Below, in pieces: positions 5,427 to 13,584 of a stretch of DNA of 36,996 nucleotides. The notes beneath the pieces are model-generated. The model did no database searches. It saw nothing but the letters and a program-made list of their open reading frames with translations, and had not been told where the DNA came from. The stretch comes from UBA2206 sp049303905 (GTDB lineage Bacteria > Patescibacteriota > Minisyncoccia > Moranbacterales > UBA2206): contig JBAQNP010000023.1 of assembly GCA_049303905.1 (NCBI GenBank), positions 1-36,996 of the forward strand, in the 5' to 3' direction. Position numbers and translations under genes: made by a program. Each line of letters starts with the position of its first letter. The first letter of the stretch is position 1.

Positions 5427-7544
5427 TTATTTTATCAGCTTCTTAAATTCCTCCTCGTTTATAATCTTCACTCCTAATTTTTGCGCTTTTTCAAATTTTG
5501 AACCGGGATTTTCTCCGACCAAAACATAGTCAGTTTTTCGGCTCACCGAGCTAGAAACATCTCCTCCTTCTTTTCTTATAATATCTTTAACAGCGTCTCT
5601 TGTAAAGCTTTCAAGCTCCCCCGTCAGAACAAAAGTCAAATTTTCCAATTTTTTACTCCCTTTTTTTTCTTCTTTTTCCACAATAATTTCCACCCCTAAT
5701 TCTGCCATTTTTTTCAAAACTTCAATGTTTTCCTCATTACCGAACCACTCCACTAAACTCTCCGCCACCTTATCTCCCACGCCCTTAATTTGGAGCCATT
5801 CTTCTTTTTTTATTTTCGAAAAAATTTCCATTAAATCTAAAATATTTTTCAATTTTATTTTAAATATTTTATCCATATTTCTTTCCACCAAAACCGCGCC
5901 CTCTTCGCCCAGATGACGTATTCCAAGTGCAAACAAAAATTTAGGCAAAGCTATTTTTTTGCTTTTTTCTATTGCCTCTATCAGATTTTCGGCTGATTTT
6001 TCCGCAAATCTTTCTAGCGGTTCCAAGTCTCCCTTTGTAAGTTCGAAAATATCAGAAAAATTAGAAACCAATCCTTCGCTCATTAACTGCTCAACAATTC
6101 GCTCCCCTAAGCCATCGACATTGAAACCTTTCTTGGAAACAAAATGAATTATTTTTTCTTTTTCCTGCGCAAAACATTTTTTATTTTTGCAATATGTCGC
6201 TGAGCTTGTTTCTTTTTTCTTTTCACTAATTGCCTCTCTCTCCACTGCACTCCCACAAATTGGACAGCTTGTTGGCATCTTGAATTTTTTTTCCTCTCCC
6301 GTTCGCAAATTTTTCAAAACTTCCACTACCTCCGGAATGACATCTCCCGCTTTTCGAATCACCACAGTGTCTCCAATTCGAGTGTCCAGTCGATTGATTT
6401 CATCTTCATTGTGTAAGGTGGCCCGAGAAACTGTTGAGCCGGCCACAACTACGGGACGCAGATGTGCTACCGGTGTGAGCGCGCCAGTGCGACCAACTTG
6501 AATTTTGATATCCTCAATCACTGTGATCACTTTCTCGGCCGGGAACTTATAGGCCACGCCCCAACGCGGAGATTTCCCAGTGTACCCCAATGCATCTTGA
6601 ATTTTTTTGGAATTTATTTTTATCACAATCCCATCAATTCCATAATCCTCCTTGTCCTTTCTGTTTTTCCAACTTTCATAAAATTTTTGGATTTCCTCAA
6701 TATTCCTACATAACTTTCTTTCCTGATTTACCTTGAATCCTAATTTTTCTAGCAATTCCAACTCCTCTAATTGTGTCTTTGGAATTTCATCCTCTTTTGT
6801 TTCATGTTTCATGTTATATGCTATATGATCTATATCATAAACAAAACTATCCAATTTTCTTGACGCAGCAATTTTTGGATCCAATTGTCGGATTGATCCG
6901 GCCGCAACATTTCTCGAATTAGCAAACAAGAGTTCGTTTTGTTTTTTGCGAACTGCATTAATCCTTTCTAATTCTTTTTTTGAGAGCCAGCATTCCCCCA
7001 CCGCTATCAAATCAACTGGCAAGCTAAGTCTGAGTGGTACAGAATAGATTGTTTTGATGTTCTCCGTGGCGTCTTCACCAATCAGGCCATCTCCACGCGT
7101 AGCTCCTTGAACAAATATTCCATTTTCATAATTCAAAATAATTTTTAGTCCATCAATTTTTATCTCGCAAATATATTCTAATTCCAAACCCCCTCTCCTT
7201 GATAAGGAGAGGGCTGGGGTGAGGTTCTTCGCCACGAGTCGCTTCACCTTCTCCTCCCACTTTTTGAGTTCCTCGAAATCAAAAACATCATCAAATGACC
7301 ATTGGCGAATTTGGTGTTTCACTTTTTGAAATTTTTCCAGTGGCGCCCCGCCAATTCTTTGTGTTGGCGAATCAGGCAATTTCAAATCTGAGAATTTTTC
7401 TTCCAATTCGCGCAGTTCCTTGGTGAGTGAATCATAAACTTCATCCGTCACATCTGGTTTGTCCAAAACATGATACTGATAGCGAATCATGTTGATCTCC
7501 TCGGAAAGTTTTTCTATTCGAATTTTTACTTGGTTTTTATCCAT
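5427..7544 (-). CDS. ligA: NAD-dependent DNA ligase LigA
   Basis: LigA seals nicks in DNA during replication and repair using NAD+. Domains in order: Ia (YHVLDKPDVTDEVYD), the adenylation domain with the AMP-accepting lysine in CEIKIDGLK (about residue 129), the OB fold (GRTGALTPVAHLRPV), a four-Cys zinc finger (CPICGS...CKNKKC), helix-hairpin-helix repeats and a C-terminal BRCT domain (LTFVLTGELESFTRDAV). An upstream extension of 24 codons is open, but I start at MDKNQVKIRI because family homology begins there and the TATAAT at 7551-7556 lies just before it. Residues about 107-119 (NLTPALSLSRRGG) are encoded by a palindromic repeat inserted in frame between domain Ia and the catalytic lysine, making the protein about 705 residues. 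Confidence 0.96.
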   Translation of the reverse strand: MDKNQVKIRIEKLSEEINMIRYQYHVLDKPDVTDEVYDSLTKELRELEEKFSDLKLPDSPTQRIGGAPLEKFQKVKHQIRQWSFDDVFDFEELKKWEEKVKRLVAKNLTPALSLSRRGGLELEYICEIKIDGLKIILNYENGIFVQGATRGDGLIGEDATENIKTIYSVPLRLSLPVDLIAVGECWLSKKELERINAVRKKQNELLFANSRNVAAGSIRQLDPKIAASRKLDSFVYDIDHIAYNMKHETKEDEIPKTQLEELELLEKLGFKVNQERKLCRNIEEIQKFYESWKNRKDKEDYGIDGIVIKINSKKIQDALGYTGKSPRWGVAYKFPAEKVITVIEDIKIQVGRTGALTPVAHLRPVVVAGSTVSRATLHNEDEINRLDTRIGDTVVIRKAGDVIPEVVEVLKNLRTGEEKKFKMPTSCPICGSAVEREAISEKKKETSSATYCKNKKCFAQEKEKIIHFVSKKGFNVDGLGERIVEQLMSEGLVSNFSDIFELTKGDLEPLERFAEKSAENLIEAIEKSKKIALPKFLFALGIRHLGEEGAVLVERNMDKIFKIKLKNILDLMEIFSKIKKEEWLQIKGVGDKVAESLVEWFGNEENIEVLKKMAELGVEIIVEKEEKKGSKKLENLTFVLTGELESFTRDAVKDIIRKEGGDVSSSVSRKTDYVLVGENPGSKFEKAQKLGVKIINEEEFKKLIK
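7187..7227. repeat. Palindromic repeat element inside ligA coding sequence
   Basis: CCCTCTCCTT (7191-7200) and AAGGAGAGGG (7204-7213) form a perfect 10-bp stem with a 3-base loop, flanked by GC-rich tails (CTGGGGTGAGGTTC). The sequence resembles a dispersed repeat usually seen between genes, but here it is read in frame as part of LigA. Confidence 0.75.
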
Positions 7545-7550
7545 AAATCT

Positions 7551-7579
7551 ATTATACCTCAAAAATGCGAGCGAAACAA
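7551..7579 (-). promoter_or_regulatory. ligA promoter, probably giving a leaderless mRNA
   Basis: On the minus strand TTGTTT (7579-7574), a 17-bp spacer and TATAAT (7556-7551) are followed 7 bases later by the ATG at 7544, so transcription would start at or next to the start codon. The -35 overlaps the T-run of the upstream terminator. Confidence 0.6.
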
Positions 7580-7601
7580 AAAGCGCCAAGAGACGCTTTT
7601 T
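7578..7601 (-). terminator. Intrinsic terminator of the pilus operon
   Basis: AAAAAGCG (7578-7585) and CGCTTTTT (7594-7601) form a stem; reading on the minus strand it is followed by a T-rich tract. It sits just after the last pilus gene. Confidence 0.65.
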
Positions 7602-7619
7602 CAAAATATTTTCCAAAAA

Positions 7620-8798
7620 CTAATTGTTTGACTTATATTCGATGTTCCAAGGAGTGAAATTTGAATTGACCAAATATTTAGCCACACCATTAGTAATACG
7701 AAGCTCGTCAATATTACCAATAAATTGAGAATTTAGGTTTACAACTCCGGGTGTAGTACTAGCATTTATTCCTATTCGAAGTTTATGTGTTTCATCTGAA
7801 TCAAATCTAATTACAGCTCTATTCCCACCACTGTTAAAACTTCCAGTAGTTGCTGCATTATAAGTTCCATCAATATAAAAATGTCCACCCGTACCTATTC
7901 TCTGGAAAGCTAAGTGATGCCAACCGGGATTAATAAGTAAAGAGCTTTGATACGATATTGTCCTAGATGATCCAAGAGGTGTTGTATTGTAGACAAAACT
8001 CATAAAACCATTCATAGCTATATTAAAATAAAAATCACAATCAGAAACATTGTCAGAATCTTCACAACGACTAACTATGGTATATGCTCTAAAATTAGCA
8101 GGATTACTAATTTTAACCCAAGCTTCAATAGTGAAATCATTAGCGCCAAGATTCCAATCGCTTACATTTTCCGCTGTAGCCTCAGCTTCTAAATAACCCG
8201 AAGAAAACAAAGCGCTCTTAGTTCCGAAACTTCCAGTGGGTGTCGAGCTGTCATAGTTCACAGTTCCTCCCACGACATTCATATTATGTGTGCCGAAAGA
8301 AGAATCTTCAAAATTATCATTAAAATGCATCAGAAGTTTCGCACTTTTATTTGATACTAGAGCTTCCATCGCTCTTTTTGCGTTGGAAGATGTGCCAACT
8401 GATTTCATTTTGGCGATATCTGAAACTAGGGCAGTAGGACTATCACAATTAATTTTATTGTCAGTTGAATCGAGAAGTTCAACTGTATAATTATATCCGG
8501 CTTTTGTGATAATTTTATTTGGATCACAAGTAAAACCTGCGCCTGTCAATTTAGGCAATAGGTTATTCACTCCTGCAGAATTATTAATATAATCACAATT
8601 ACCCTTTGTTATGAATGGCATCACACTTTCAATTCCAGTTTCTGAAGTTTGATAGGCCCTGTTGGATCCAGCACTGCCAATTGAGGCTAGTCTTTCTTTG
8701 ACTGTTATCAGAGTTATACTAAGCGCTGAAATCAAAATTATCGCCAAAATAAATAGCGCTACGACCAAAGCTGAACCTTTTTTGTTTTTTTTCAACAT
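7620..8798 (-). CDS. PilX/GspK-like minor pilin with C-terminal LamG lectin-type domain
   Basis: The 392-residue protein starts like a PilX-type minor pilin: a short basic leader, Gly8 as the probable cleavage site, then the hydrophobic helix SALVVALFILAIILISAL. The mature residue 5 is Val, not Glu, as in GspK-type tip pseudopilins. Residues about 154-375 form a LamG/concanavalin-A-like domain with the usual landmarks FTIEAWVKI, GWHHLAFQR, YIDGT and FIGNIDELRITNGVAKY. LamG domains bind carbohydrates or proteins. Position as last gene of the pilus operon plus the missing Glu5 argue for a pilus-tip adhesin; the ligand is unknown. Confidence 0.8.
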   Translation of the reverse strand: MLKKNKKGSALVVALFILAIILISALSITLITVKERLASIGSAGSNRAYQTSETGIESVMPFITKGNCDYINNSAGVNNLLPKLTGAGFTCDPNKIITKAGYNYTVELLDSTDNKINCDSPTALVSDIAKMKSVGTSSNAKRAMEALVSNKSAKLLMHFNDNFEDSSFGTHNMNVVGGTVNYDSSTPTGSFGTKSALFSSGYLEAEATAENVSDWNLGANDFTIEAWVKISNPANFRAYTIVSRCEDSDNVSDCDFYFNIAMNGFMSFVYNTTPLGSSRTISYQSSLLINPGWHHLAFQRIGTGGHFYIDGTYNAATTGSFNSGGNRAVIRFDSDETHKLRIGINASTTPGVVNLNSQFIGNIDELRITNGVAKYLVNSNFTPWNIEYKSNN

Positions 8799-8807
8799 AA
8801 TAAATTT

Positions 8808-9368
8808 CTACTGAACTATATTATTATAATCTCGAAATGAAACGCTGGTTTGCATATTCACTCCATTAACTGTTAAAATGATTGTCGCTTTACCAACCCT
8901 TCTTGTCGCACCAGTTAAAGTTGTAGTTATCACAAAACTTCCCGTAACATTGTTTTCAATTACATCTACATACGGACCATAAGTAACGCCAGTGCCACCT
9001 ACTGGTTTACATTTATCCGCTTCTAAAGGAGCTGTTCCAAGAACCTCTTGGGCTATTTGCAATTTGCCACCGCTAAATCTGTAGCTCACACAATTGCTCT
9101 GAGAAGAATTTAGCATATAAATTGCTTGATTATTTCCTACGACATTGTAATCAAGCCCAATACTCATGCGCATATTTTTTGCCATCAGATCCAACGCTGT
9201 CCTGGCATCTTCCATATTTCTTTGAATTTCCCGACTATTTTTTCGAGTAAAAGATACGTTAGAAAAAATTGAAACGGCTGTAACAATAGTCAAAACAAAA
9301 ATAAACATTGAAATCATCATTTCCAAAAGAGAAAAGCCAGAATAATTTTTGTTTTTTTTGTTTTTCAT
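8808..9368 (-). CDS. PilW-like minor pilin
   Basis: The 186-residue prepilin has a type III signal: basic leader, cleavage before Phe in SGFSLLEMMISMF, conserved Glu5, and a long N-terminal helix. The rest is a globular beta-rich domain with few cysteines. By position and size it is the PilW/GspJ-like member of a minor pilin cassette that would prime pilus assembly. The gene is 4 bases from the PilV-like gene and 9 bases from the PilX-like gene. Confidence 0.8.
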   Translation of the reverse strand: MKNKKNKNYSGFSLLEMMISMFIFVLTIVTAVSIFSNVSFTRKNSREIQRNMEDARTALDLMAKNMRMSIGLDYNVVGNNQAIYMLNSSQSNCVSYRFSGGKLQIAQEVLGTAPLEADKCKPVGGTGVTYGPYVDVIENNVTGSFVITTTLTGATRRVGKATIILTVNGVNMQTSVSFRDYNNIVQ

Positions 9369-9372
9369 ATTT

Positions 9373-9930
9373 TTACATTCCGCCCCAACGAGTTAGGATT
9401 GTTTTGGTATAGGCACATTTGGCAGAAGAATTGCAATTATTTAATGATGCTGGAAAGATACCCCCCCAAATGACTATGCTTGTTATTTCTGCGCTATTCT
9501 TATCTGCACCATAGTAATCAACTTGAATTCTTCTTTGGAATTTAGTGGGTGTACCAGAGCTATGATTATAATCATTATCAGAACTTCCAAAACTTAAAAC
9601 GTAACTACCACCACAAGAAATTATACTACCGCTATGTATTCTGCAATTATCAGCACTACTGAGTGGAAAACCAGAATAAATAATATCTGTATCAAAAGTA
9701 TCCCTATCATTCGCCCAATTATTATCCCTCAAATTTCTCACCAGCTCAATGCCTTCTTGCGATAATAGCACTCCAACAATTTGATCGCGACTGTCCATTG
9801 AATCTCGAAGACTGGAAGACATCAAACTCATAACCGCAATCATTCCTGTGGATATCAAAAAAACAGCCAAGATAACCTCGATAAAAGAAAAGCCGGAATA
9901 ATTTTTGTTCTTAGAAGATTTTTGCAACAT
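9373..9930 (-). CDS. PilV-like minor pilin
   Basis: The 185-residue prepilin has the cleavage motif SGFSFIEVILAVFLIS with Glu5, and the PilV/GspI-like signature SLMSSSLRDSMDSRDQIVGVLLSQEGIELVRNLRDNNW, where EG..L.RN.RD is typical. The C-terminal half contains several Cys (CRIHSGSIISCGG, NCNSSAKCA) that could form disulfides outside the cell. It belongs to the minor pilin cassette and is processed by the peptidase encoded at 10462. Confidence 0.82.
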   Translation of the reverse strand: MLQKSSKNKNYSGFSFIEVILAVFLISTGMIAVMSLMSSSLRDSMDSRDQIVGVLLSQEGIELVRNLRDNNWANDRDTFDTDIIYSGFPLSSADNCRIHSGSIISCGGSYVLSFGSSDNDYNHSSGTPTKFQRRIQVDYYGADKNSAEITSIVIWGGIFPASLNNCNSSAKCAYTKTILTRWGGM

Positions 9931-9939
9931 TTTTGTTTT

Positions 9940-10455
9940 TTAATTTTCCGTCACTAAGCCAGAAGAACTTATGGTTATGGTTTTAGACGAATCCAATACT
10001 AATACCCTTCCTGAACTTGGAATCATATCGGCACTTGGGATATTGAAATATATTGCGCTACTTGAAGAAAATGGTGAGACAAGAGATACGCCATTTTTCA
10101 AATTGTTTCTTTCTACTTCAAATTTATTACCTGTATCACAAGAACTGCCAACTTTTCTATAATAAAAAATTTGATATTCAGAATTAGGACTATTATCCAA
10201 AAATTCAAAACCATACGCGCAAGCAACATCTCCAGAAGCGGGAATTTTTCCTTGTAATGCATAACTTTGCGCCAATTTTATCGCCGAAGTCACTTCATCT
10301 TGCGCTGTCTTTATCGCGGTTTGCCTTTTAGAAGAACTCAAAGAAACCAAACCGACGCTGGTCATAATTCCAATGATTGCAACCACAACGATAAGCTCAA
10401 GCAGAGTAAATCCTTGTTCATTTTTAAATTTGTCTTTTTTATTTTTATTTTCCAT
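9940..10455 (-). CDS. FimT/GspH-like minor pilin
   Basis: The 171-residue prepilin has the motif EQGFTLLELIVVVAIIGIMTSVGLVSL with Glu5 and the GspH/FimT feature of a helix continuing with SSKRQTAIKTAQDEVTSAIKLAQSYALQGK. The C-terminal domain ends in SGRVLVLDSSKTITISSSGLV, a common finish of GspH pilins. FimT-type pilins elsewhere bind DNA during uptake; that role here is inference, strengthened slightly by comF upstream of the operon. Confidence 0.8.
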   Translation of the reverse strand: MENKNKKDKFKNEQGFTLLELIVVVAIIGIMTSVGLVSLSSSKRQTAIKTAQDEVTSAIKLAQSYALQGKIPASGDVACAYGFEFLDNSPNSEYQIFYYRKVGSSCDTGNKFEVERNNLKNGVSLVSPFSSSSAIYFNIPSADMIPSSGRVLVLDSSKTITISSSGLVTEN

Positions 10456-10461
10456 TTTGGA

Positions 10462-11277
10462 TTAATATGAGATAAATAAAGAAAAATACCAACTAACTAT
10501 CGGCGAATAGAAAAGCAAAGCGATAAGCGTTCCAAGCACCAAAAACGGCGCAAACGGCACTTGGCTTTTCATTTTTTTCTTTTTTGTTGCTAGCATTATT
10601 ATACCATAAGTTGCGCCCAAAAAAAAGGCCAAGAAAAGCGCCAAAAGAATTTCCGGCCAACCCAAGATCAGTCCCAAGAGAATCACTAAATATGCATCCC
10701 CCATTCCCATCCATTTTTCACGCGAGAAAAAAGACAAAGAAAAGAAAAAAACAAAAGCTATTGTGGCTGACAAAATTCCTGGATAAATTCTGGTGTCAAG
10801 CAAATTTAGTGTATTATTTTCTAAACTCAGCAAAGTCATTCCGTCAGAATATAGTCCGAAAGCAATCGCCAGAAAAATAGAAACCCACAGCACTGAACCA
10901 GGGATTTCCAGATAGAGAAAATCATACACCAAAATTGTGATCAGCGAAGAAGCCATGAATAGATAATAGGCGGTCAAAAGCCAAGAAGCGGTGTTGATGA
11001 GCACAAAGAATTTCCAGCCAATCAGTGCAAAAATCACGCCCGTGAAAATTTCCACGATCGGATATTGCCAAGAAATTTTCTCATTGCAATCGCGACAACG
11101 AAATTTCAAAATCACAAAACTCACCACAGGAATGTTGTCAAACCAACGTATTTGTTTTTTGCAATGCGGACATTTTGAGCGATCGAAGATAAGCTCTTCC
11201 GCCGTATGAATTCGATATACCAAGACATTCAAAAAACTTCCAACAATAAGACCGAGAATGAGAAAAATTATAAGCAT
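10462..11277 (-). CDS. pilD: Prepilin peptidase (type IV leader peptidase, A24)
   Basis: This multi-pass membrane aspartyl protease cleaves prepilin leaders and usually N-methylates the new end. Its N-terminal cytoplasmic region has VGSFLNVLVYRI and two CxxC pairs (CPHC, CRDC) for zinc. The catalytic aspartates are in VYDFLYLEIP and in GMGDAYL, the GxGD motif. A frame extends 12 codons upstream, but that would overlap the pilin gene ending at 11289, and the family begins near MLIIFLILGLIVGSFLN, so I start at 11277 (271 residues). It should process all six prepilins of this operon. Confidence 0.93.
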   Translation of the reverse strand: MLIIFLILGLIVGSFLNVLVYRIHTAEELIFDRSKCPHCKKQIRWFDNIPVVSFVILKFRCRDCNEKISWQYPIVEIFTGVIFALIGWKFFVLINTASWLLTAYYLFMASSLITILVYDFLYLEIPGSVLWVSIFLAIAFGLYSDGMTLLSLENNTLNLLDTRIYPGILSATIAFVFFFSLSFFSREKWMGMGDAYLVILLGLILGWPEILLALFLAFFLGATYGIIMLATKKKKMKSQVPFAPFLVLGTLIALLFYSPIVSWYFSLFISY

Positions 11278-11288
11278 AAAATTATTTT

Positions 11289-11678
11289 TTATTGACAATT
11301 TTGCGTGACACAACTACAAACTAAATTTGAAGTTGTATCACCACTAGTTGAAATTTGAAAAGCACAATTAGATGAATTAAATGTTCCACCAGCCACATAA
11401 GCATACCCGTAAGAAAGTGTCGGCCATTTAGAATTAGCCAGTCCGGCTGATGCTGGATTACAAATATCTGTTCCGCCTATTGGATTATTAACAGCTCCCC
11501 CACCATCCTTACAAGCTATTATCGCTGGCAAAACACTTTTGAGAGAAGTTTTGGCACCATTTATTCTGGCGTTTTTTCTCGATTGATTAATACTAACTAA
11601 AATTGCAGTTGCTAAAATTCCGATAATTGCAATAATCATCAAAAGTTCGATAAGTGTAAAAGCCTTTTTATTTAGCAT
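11289..11678 (-). CDS. Type IV pilin (second major-type pilin)
   Basis: The 129-residue prepilin has a very short leader and the helix AFTLIELLMIIAIIGILATAILVSINQSRKNAR with Glu5. The residue before the cleavage site is Ala rather than the usual Gly, which is tolerated in some systems but may slow processing. The C terminus has cysteines at CKDGG, CNPAS, NCAF, VCSCV and NCQ. It resembles the neighbour at 11778 in length and plan, so the two are probably duplicated pilins. Confidence 0.85.
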   Translation of the reverse strand: MLNKKAFTLIELLMIIAIIGILATAILVSINQSRKNARINGAKTSLKSVLPAIIACKDGGGAVNNPIGGTDICNPASAGLANSKWPTLSYGYAYVAGGTFNSSNCAFQISTSGDTTSNLVCSCVTQNCQ

Positions 11679-11740
11679 AAAATTTATGATTTTTTTATTT
11701 CAGCTCCGCGCAAACTCTAAATTATTAAAGTTCACACGAA

Positions 11741-11770
11741 GCTTGCCAATGCATATGCGAATTGGCAAGC
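11741..11770. other. Hairpin downstream of the major pilin gene
   Basis: GCTTGCCAAT (11741-11750) pairs perfectly with 11761-11770 around a loop that itself contains GCATATGC. No clear T-run follows on the minus strand, so a processing or mRNA-stabilising hairpin, or partial attenuation between major pilin and downstream genes, fits better than full termination. Confidence 0.55.
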
Positions 11771-11777
11771 GAAAATA

Positions 11778-12179
11778 TTATGGCTTTGTACAACCAGTTT
11801 CTACGCATGTTATAACAACACCCGAAGCATCAGTAGCCTCATAATGGAAAGTTCCTGCAGCATAATCAGAAGCAAAGCCAGTAGCAGTCCACGCTCCAAG
11901 ATTACTAGCAATATCTGGCCAGACAGATGCAGAGCCAGTGCAAATTGCAGTACCTGCAGCTGGTGAACTAATTTCTAATTCATCATCATGACAGATAATG
12001 GCAGCAGCGACAGTACTACTTACAGAAGAATATACTGCAGCATCTCTTGCCTTCACTCTCGCGCTGTTCAAACTCACCAACACAATCGAAGCCAAAATAC
12101 CAATAATGGCAATAACGATCAAAAGTTCGATAAGTGTAAAACCCTGTCTGCCGTTAGGCATGACTTTTAATTTTTTCAT
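11778..12179 (-). CDS. pilA: Major type IV pilin
   Basis: The 133-residue prepilin has the classic motif RQGFTLIELLIVIAIIGILASIVLVSLNSARVKARDAA with Gly before the cleavage site and Glu5. The globular domain is short, with a few Cys (ICHDD, ICTGS, VITCVETGC) that could form the C-terminal disulfide. It is the best candidate for the main pilus subunit. It has the clearest Shine-Dalgarno in the operon (GAGGTG, 12186-12191, 7-8 bases before ATG), a possible -10 upstream, and a stable hairpin after its stop, all consistent with high expression. Confidence 0.9.
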   Translation of the reverse strand: MKKLKVMPNGRQGFTLIELLIVIAIIGILASIVLVSLNSARVKARDAAVYSSVSSTVAAAIICHDDELEISSPAAGTAICTGSASVWPDIASNLGAWTATGFASDYAAGTFHYEATDASGVVITCVETGCTKP

Positions 12180-12185
12180 ATTTTC

Positions 12186-12222
12186 ACCTCACTTTCTAGA
12201 TTTTTATTTTTGTTTACTATAT
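12186..12222 (-). promoter_or_regulatory. Major pilin ribosome site and possible internal promoter
   Basis: On the minus strand GAGGTG (12191-12186) is an unusually good Shine-Dalgarno for this region. TATAGT (12222-12217) could be a -10; no convincing -35 is visible, so the promoter is tentative. Confidence 0.45.
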
Positions 12223-12258
12223 AAAATCTGCCGAATATCTTTTACGAACTACGAAATT

Positions 12259-12321
12259 TTACTAAATACTAAAGAGGGGTGTTAATTTTTTTTCGTATTT
12301 CGCTTATTTCGTATTTAGTAA
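12259..12321. repeat. Palindromic spacer between pilC and the major pilin gene
   Basis: TTACTAAATAC (12259-12269) is the exact complement of 12311-12321, with CGAAAT/ATTTCG pairings around it. The right arm ends just before the pilC stop codon. It is similar in style to the palindromes at 4936 and 5343. Confidence 0.6.
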
Positions 12322-12322
12322 T

Positions 12323-13534
12323 TTATTTTATTTGCCCAGCAATATTGTATATCGGCATCAAAATTGCAAAAGCCATAAATCCCACGGCTATTCCGATAAA
12401 AATCATTAGGATTGGCTCAAGAAGCGTGGAGAGATTTTTAGTCATCACTTCTGTCTCTTGATCATAAAATTTTGCAATATGCCCAAGTACTGAATCAATC
12501 TGCCCTGATTCTTCTCCAATTTTCACCATATGCGTTACCATAGGCGGGATATCAGAACTTTTTTTGAGCACCGAACTCATATTTCCTCCCCTTTTCACTT
12601 CTTCCGCCGCGGCAAGAAAAATGTTTTCAAAAACAACATTATTTATCACTGAACTCACAATGGTGAGCGCTCGAATGATGGGAATTCCACCGGTTAGTAG
12701 CACGCTCAGATTTTCCGCAAAACGTGTAATATATACATAACGAAAAATTGGACCCACGATTGGCAATTTTATCTTTATCTGATCCCACTCTTTTTTCCCT
12801 TCCTGCGTGTTTAGATAATAGAGAAATGCACTAATAAAAGCGATGATGACAATCGCGATTGCCCACCAATAAACAGCCATGAAATCACCCACTACAATAA
12901 CCACAGTTGTGTACCAAGGCACATCGGCATTCATTTCTTTTATAATGCCTGTGAGCTTAGGGATGATAAAAGAAACAACTAAAAATCCGATTATAAAAAA
13001 TACCACCAACACCAATGCCGGATATATAAGAGCGGATTTGACTCTTGAGGCTAGCGTATAATTTTTTTCAATATTTTCAGCCACATAGTCAACGGATTTT
13101 TTCAAATTTCCTGAAGCTTCACCAGCCTTTATTATATTTATCGAAAGATTGGAAAAAACATCTTTGTGTTTTTCCATTGCCCCAGAAAAAGACATTCCGT
13201 CTTCAATATCATTTATCATTTCTTGAATAATTTTGACGAAATACTTATTGGTAGTTTGTTCATTAATCGCCGAAAGAGAAACTACAATCGGCACGCGCGC
13301 TTCAATCAAAATAGCGAGTTGACGAAAGAAAATCACTAACTCTTTTTGTGTCACTCGATCATAATATTTCAAAAAAGCTTTGATAAAATCATTCTCCGGC
13401 TCTTCCGATTGAATGCTAATGGGCAACAAGTTGTTTTTTTGCAAAATTGTTGTGGCCAACTCTCGCGAAGAAGCATTAATAATACCTTCTCTGTATTCAC
13501 CGGAATATGTTTTAGCTTTAAATTTAAATTTCAT
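12323..13534 (-). CDS. pilC: Type IV pilus inner membrane platform protein PilC
   Basis: The 403-residue protein has the two-fold repeated GspF/PilC domain. The first copy has FFRQLAILIEARVPIVVSLSAI and FSNLSINIIKAGEASGNL; the second has ENLSVLLTGGIPIIRALTIV and MVTHMVKIGEESGQIDSVL. Hydrophobic segments lie near residues 170-195 and 215-240 and at the C terminus (LLEPILMIFIGIAVGFMAFAILMPIYNI). PilC transmits motor movement to the pilus base. It follows pilT on the minus strand; its ATG is preceded by an A-rich leader with no Shine-Dalgarno. Confidence 0.95.
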   Translation of the reverse strand: MKFKFKAKTYSGEYREGIINASSRELATTILQKNNLLPISIQSEEPENDFIKAFLKYYDRVTQKELVIFFRQLAILIEARVPIVVSLSAINEQTTNKYFVKIIQEMINDIEDGMSFSGAMEKHKDVFSNLSINIIKAGEASGNLKKSVDYVAENIEKNYTLASRVKSALIYPALVLVVFFIIGFLVVSFIIPKLTGIIKEMNADVPWYTTVVIVVGDFMAVYWWAIAIVIIAFISAFLYYLNTQEGKKEWDQIKIKLPIVGPIFRYVYITRFAENLSVLLTGGIPIIRALTIVSSVINNVVFENIFLAAAEEVKRGGNMSSVLKKSSDIPPMVTHMVKIGEESGQIDSVLGHIAKFYDQETEVMTKNLSTLLEPILMIFIGIAVGFMAFAILMPIYNIAGQIK

Positions 13535-13584
13535 ATTTTTATTTTTAGTCTATGTCTCTTTTCTTCTTAATAATAACATAAATT

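Noticed and set aside
7545..7616. 24-residue N-terminal extension of LigA
   Set aside because: It covers the promoter and terminator region, has no LigA homology, and TATAAT lies inside it.
10596..10606. GGTATAAT-like -10 within the prepilin peptidase gene
   Set aside because: It is explained by the codons for Tyr-Gly-Ile-Ile-Met and has no -35 or downstream gene start.
10584..10880. Plus-strand reading frame opposite the prepilin peptidase gene, and many similar antisense frames
   Set aside because: They lie opposite clearly conserved genes, are low-complexity or basic, and have no recognisable domains.
11278..11313. 12-residue N-terminal extension of the prepilin peptidase
   Set aside because: It would overlap the upstream pilin gene and precedes the normal start of the family.
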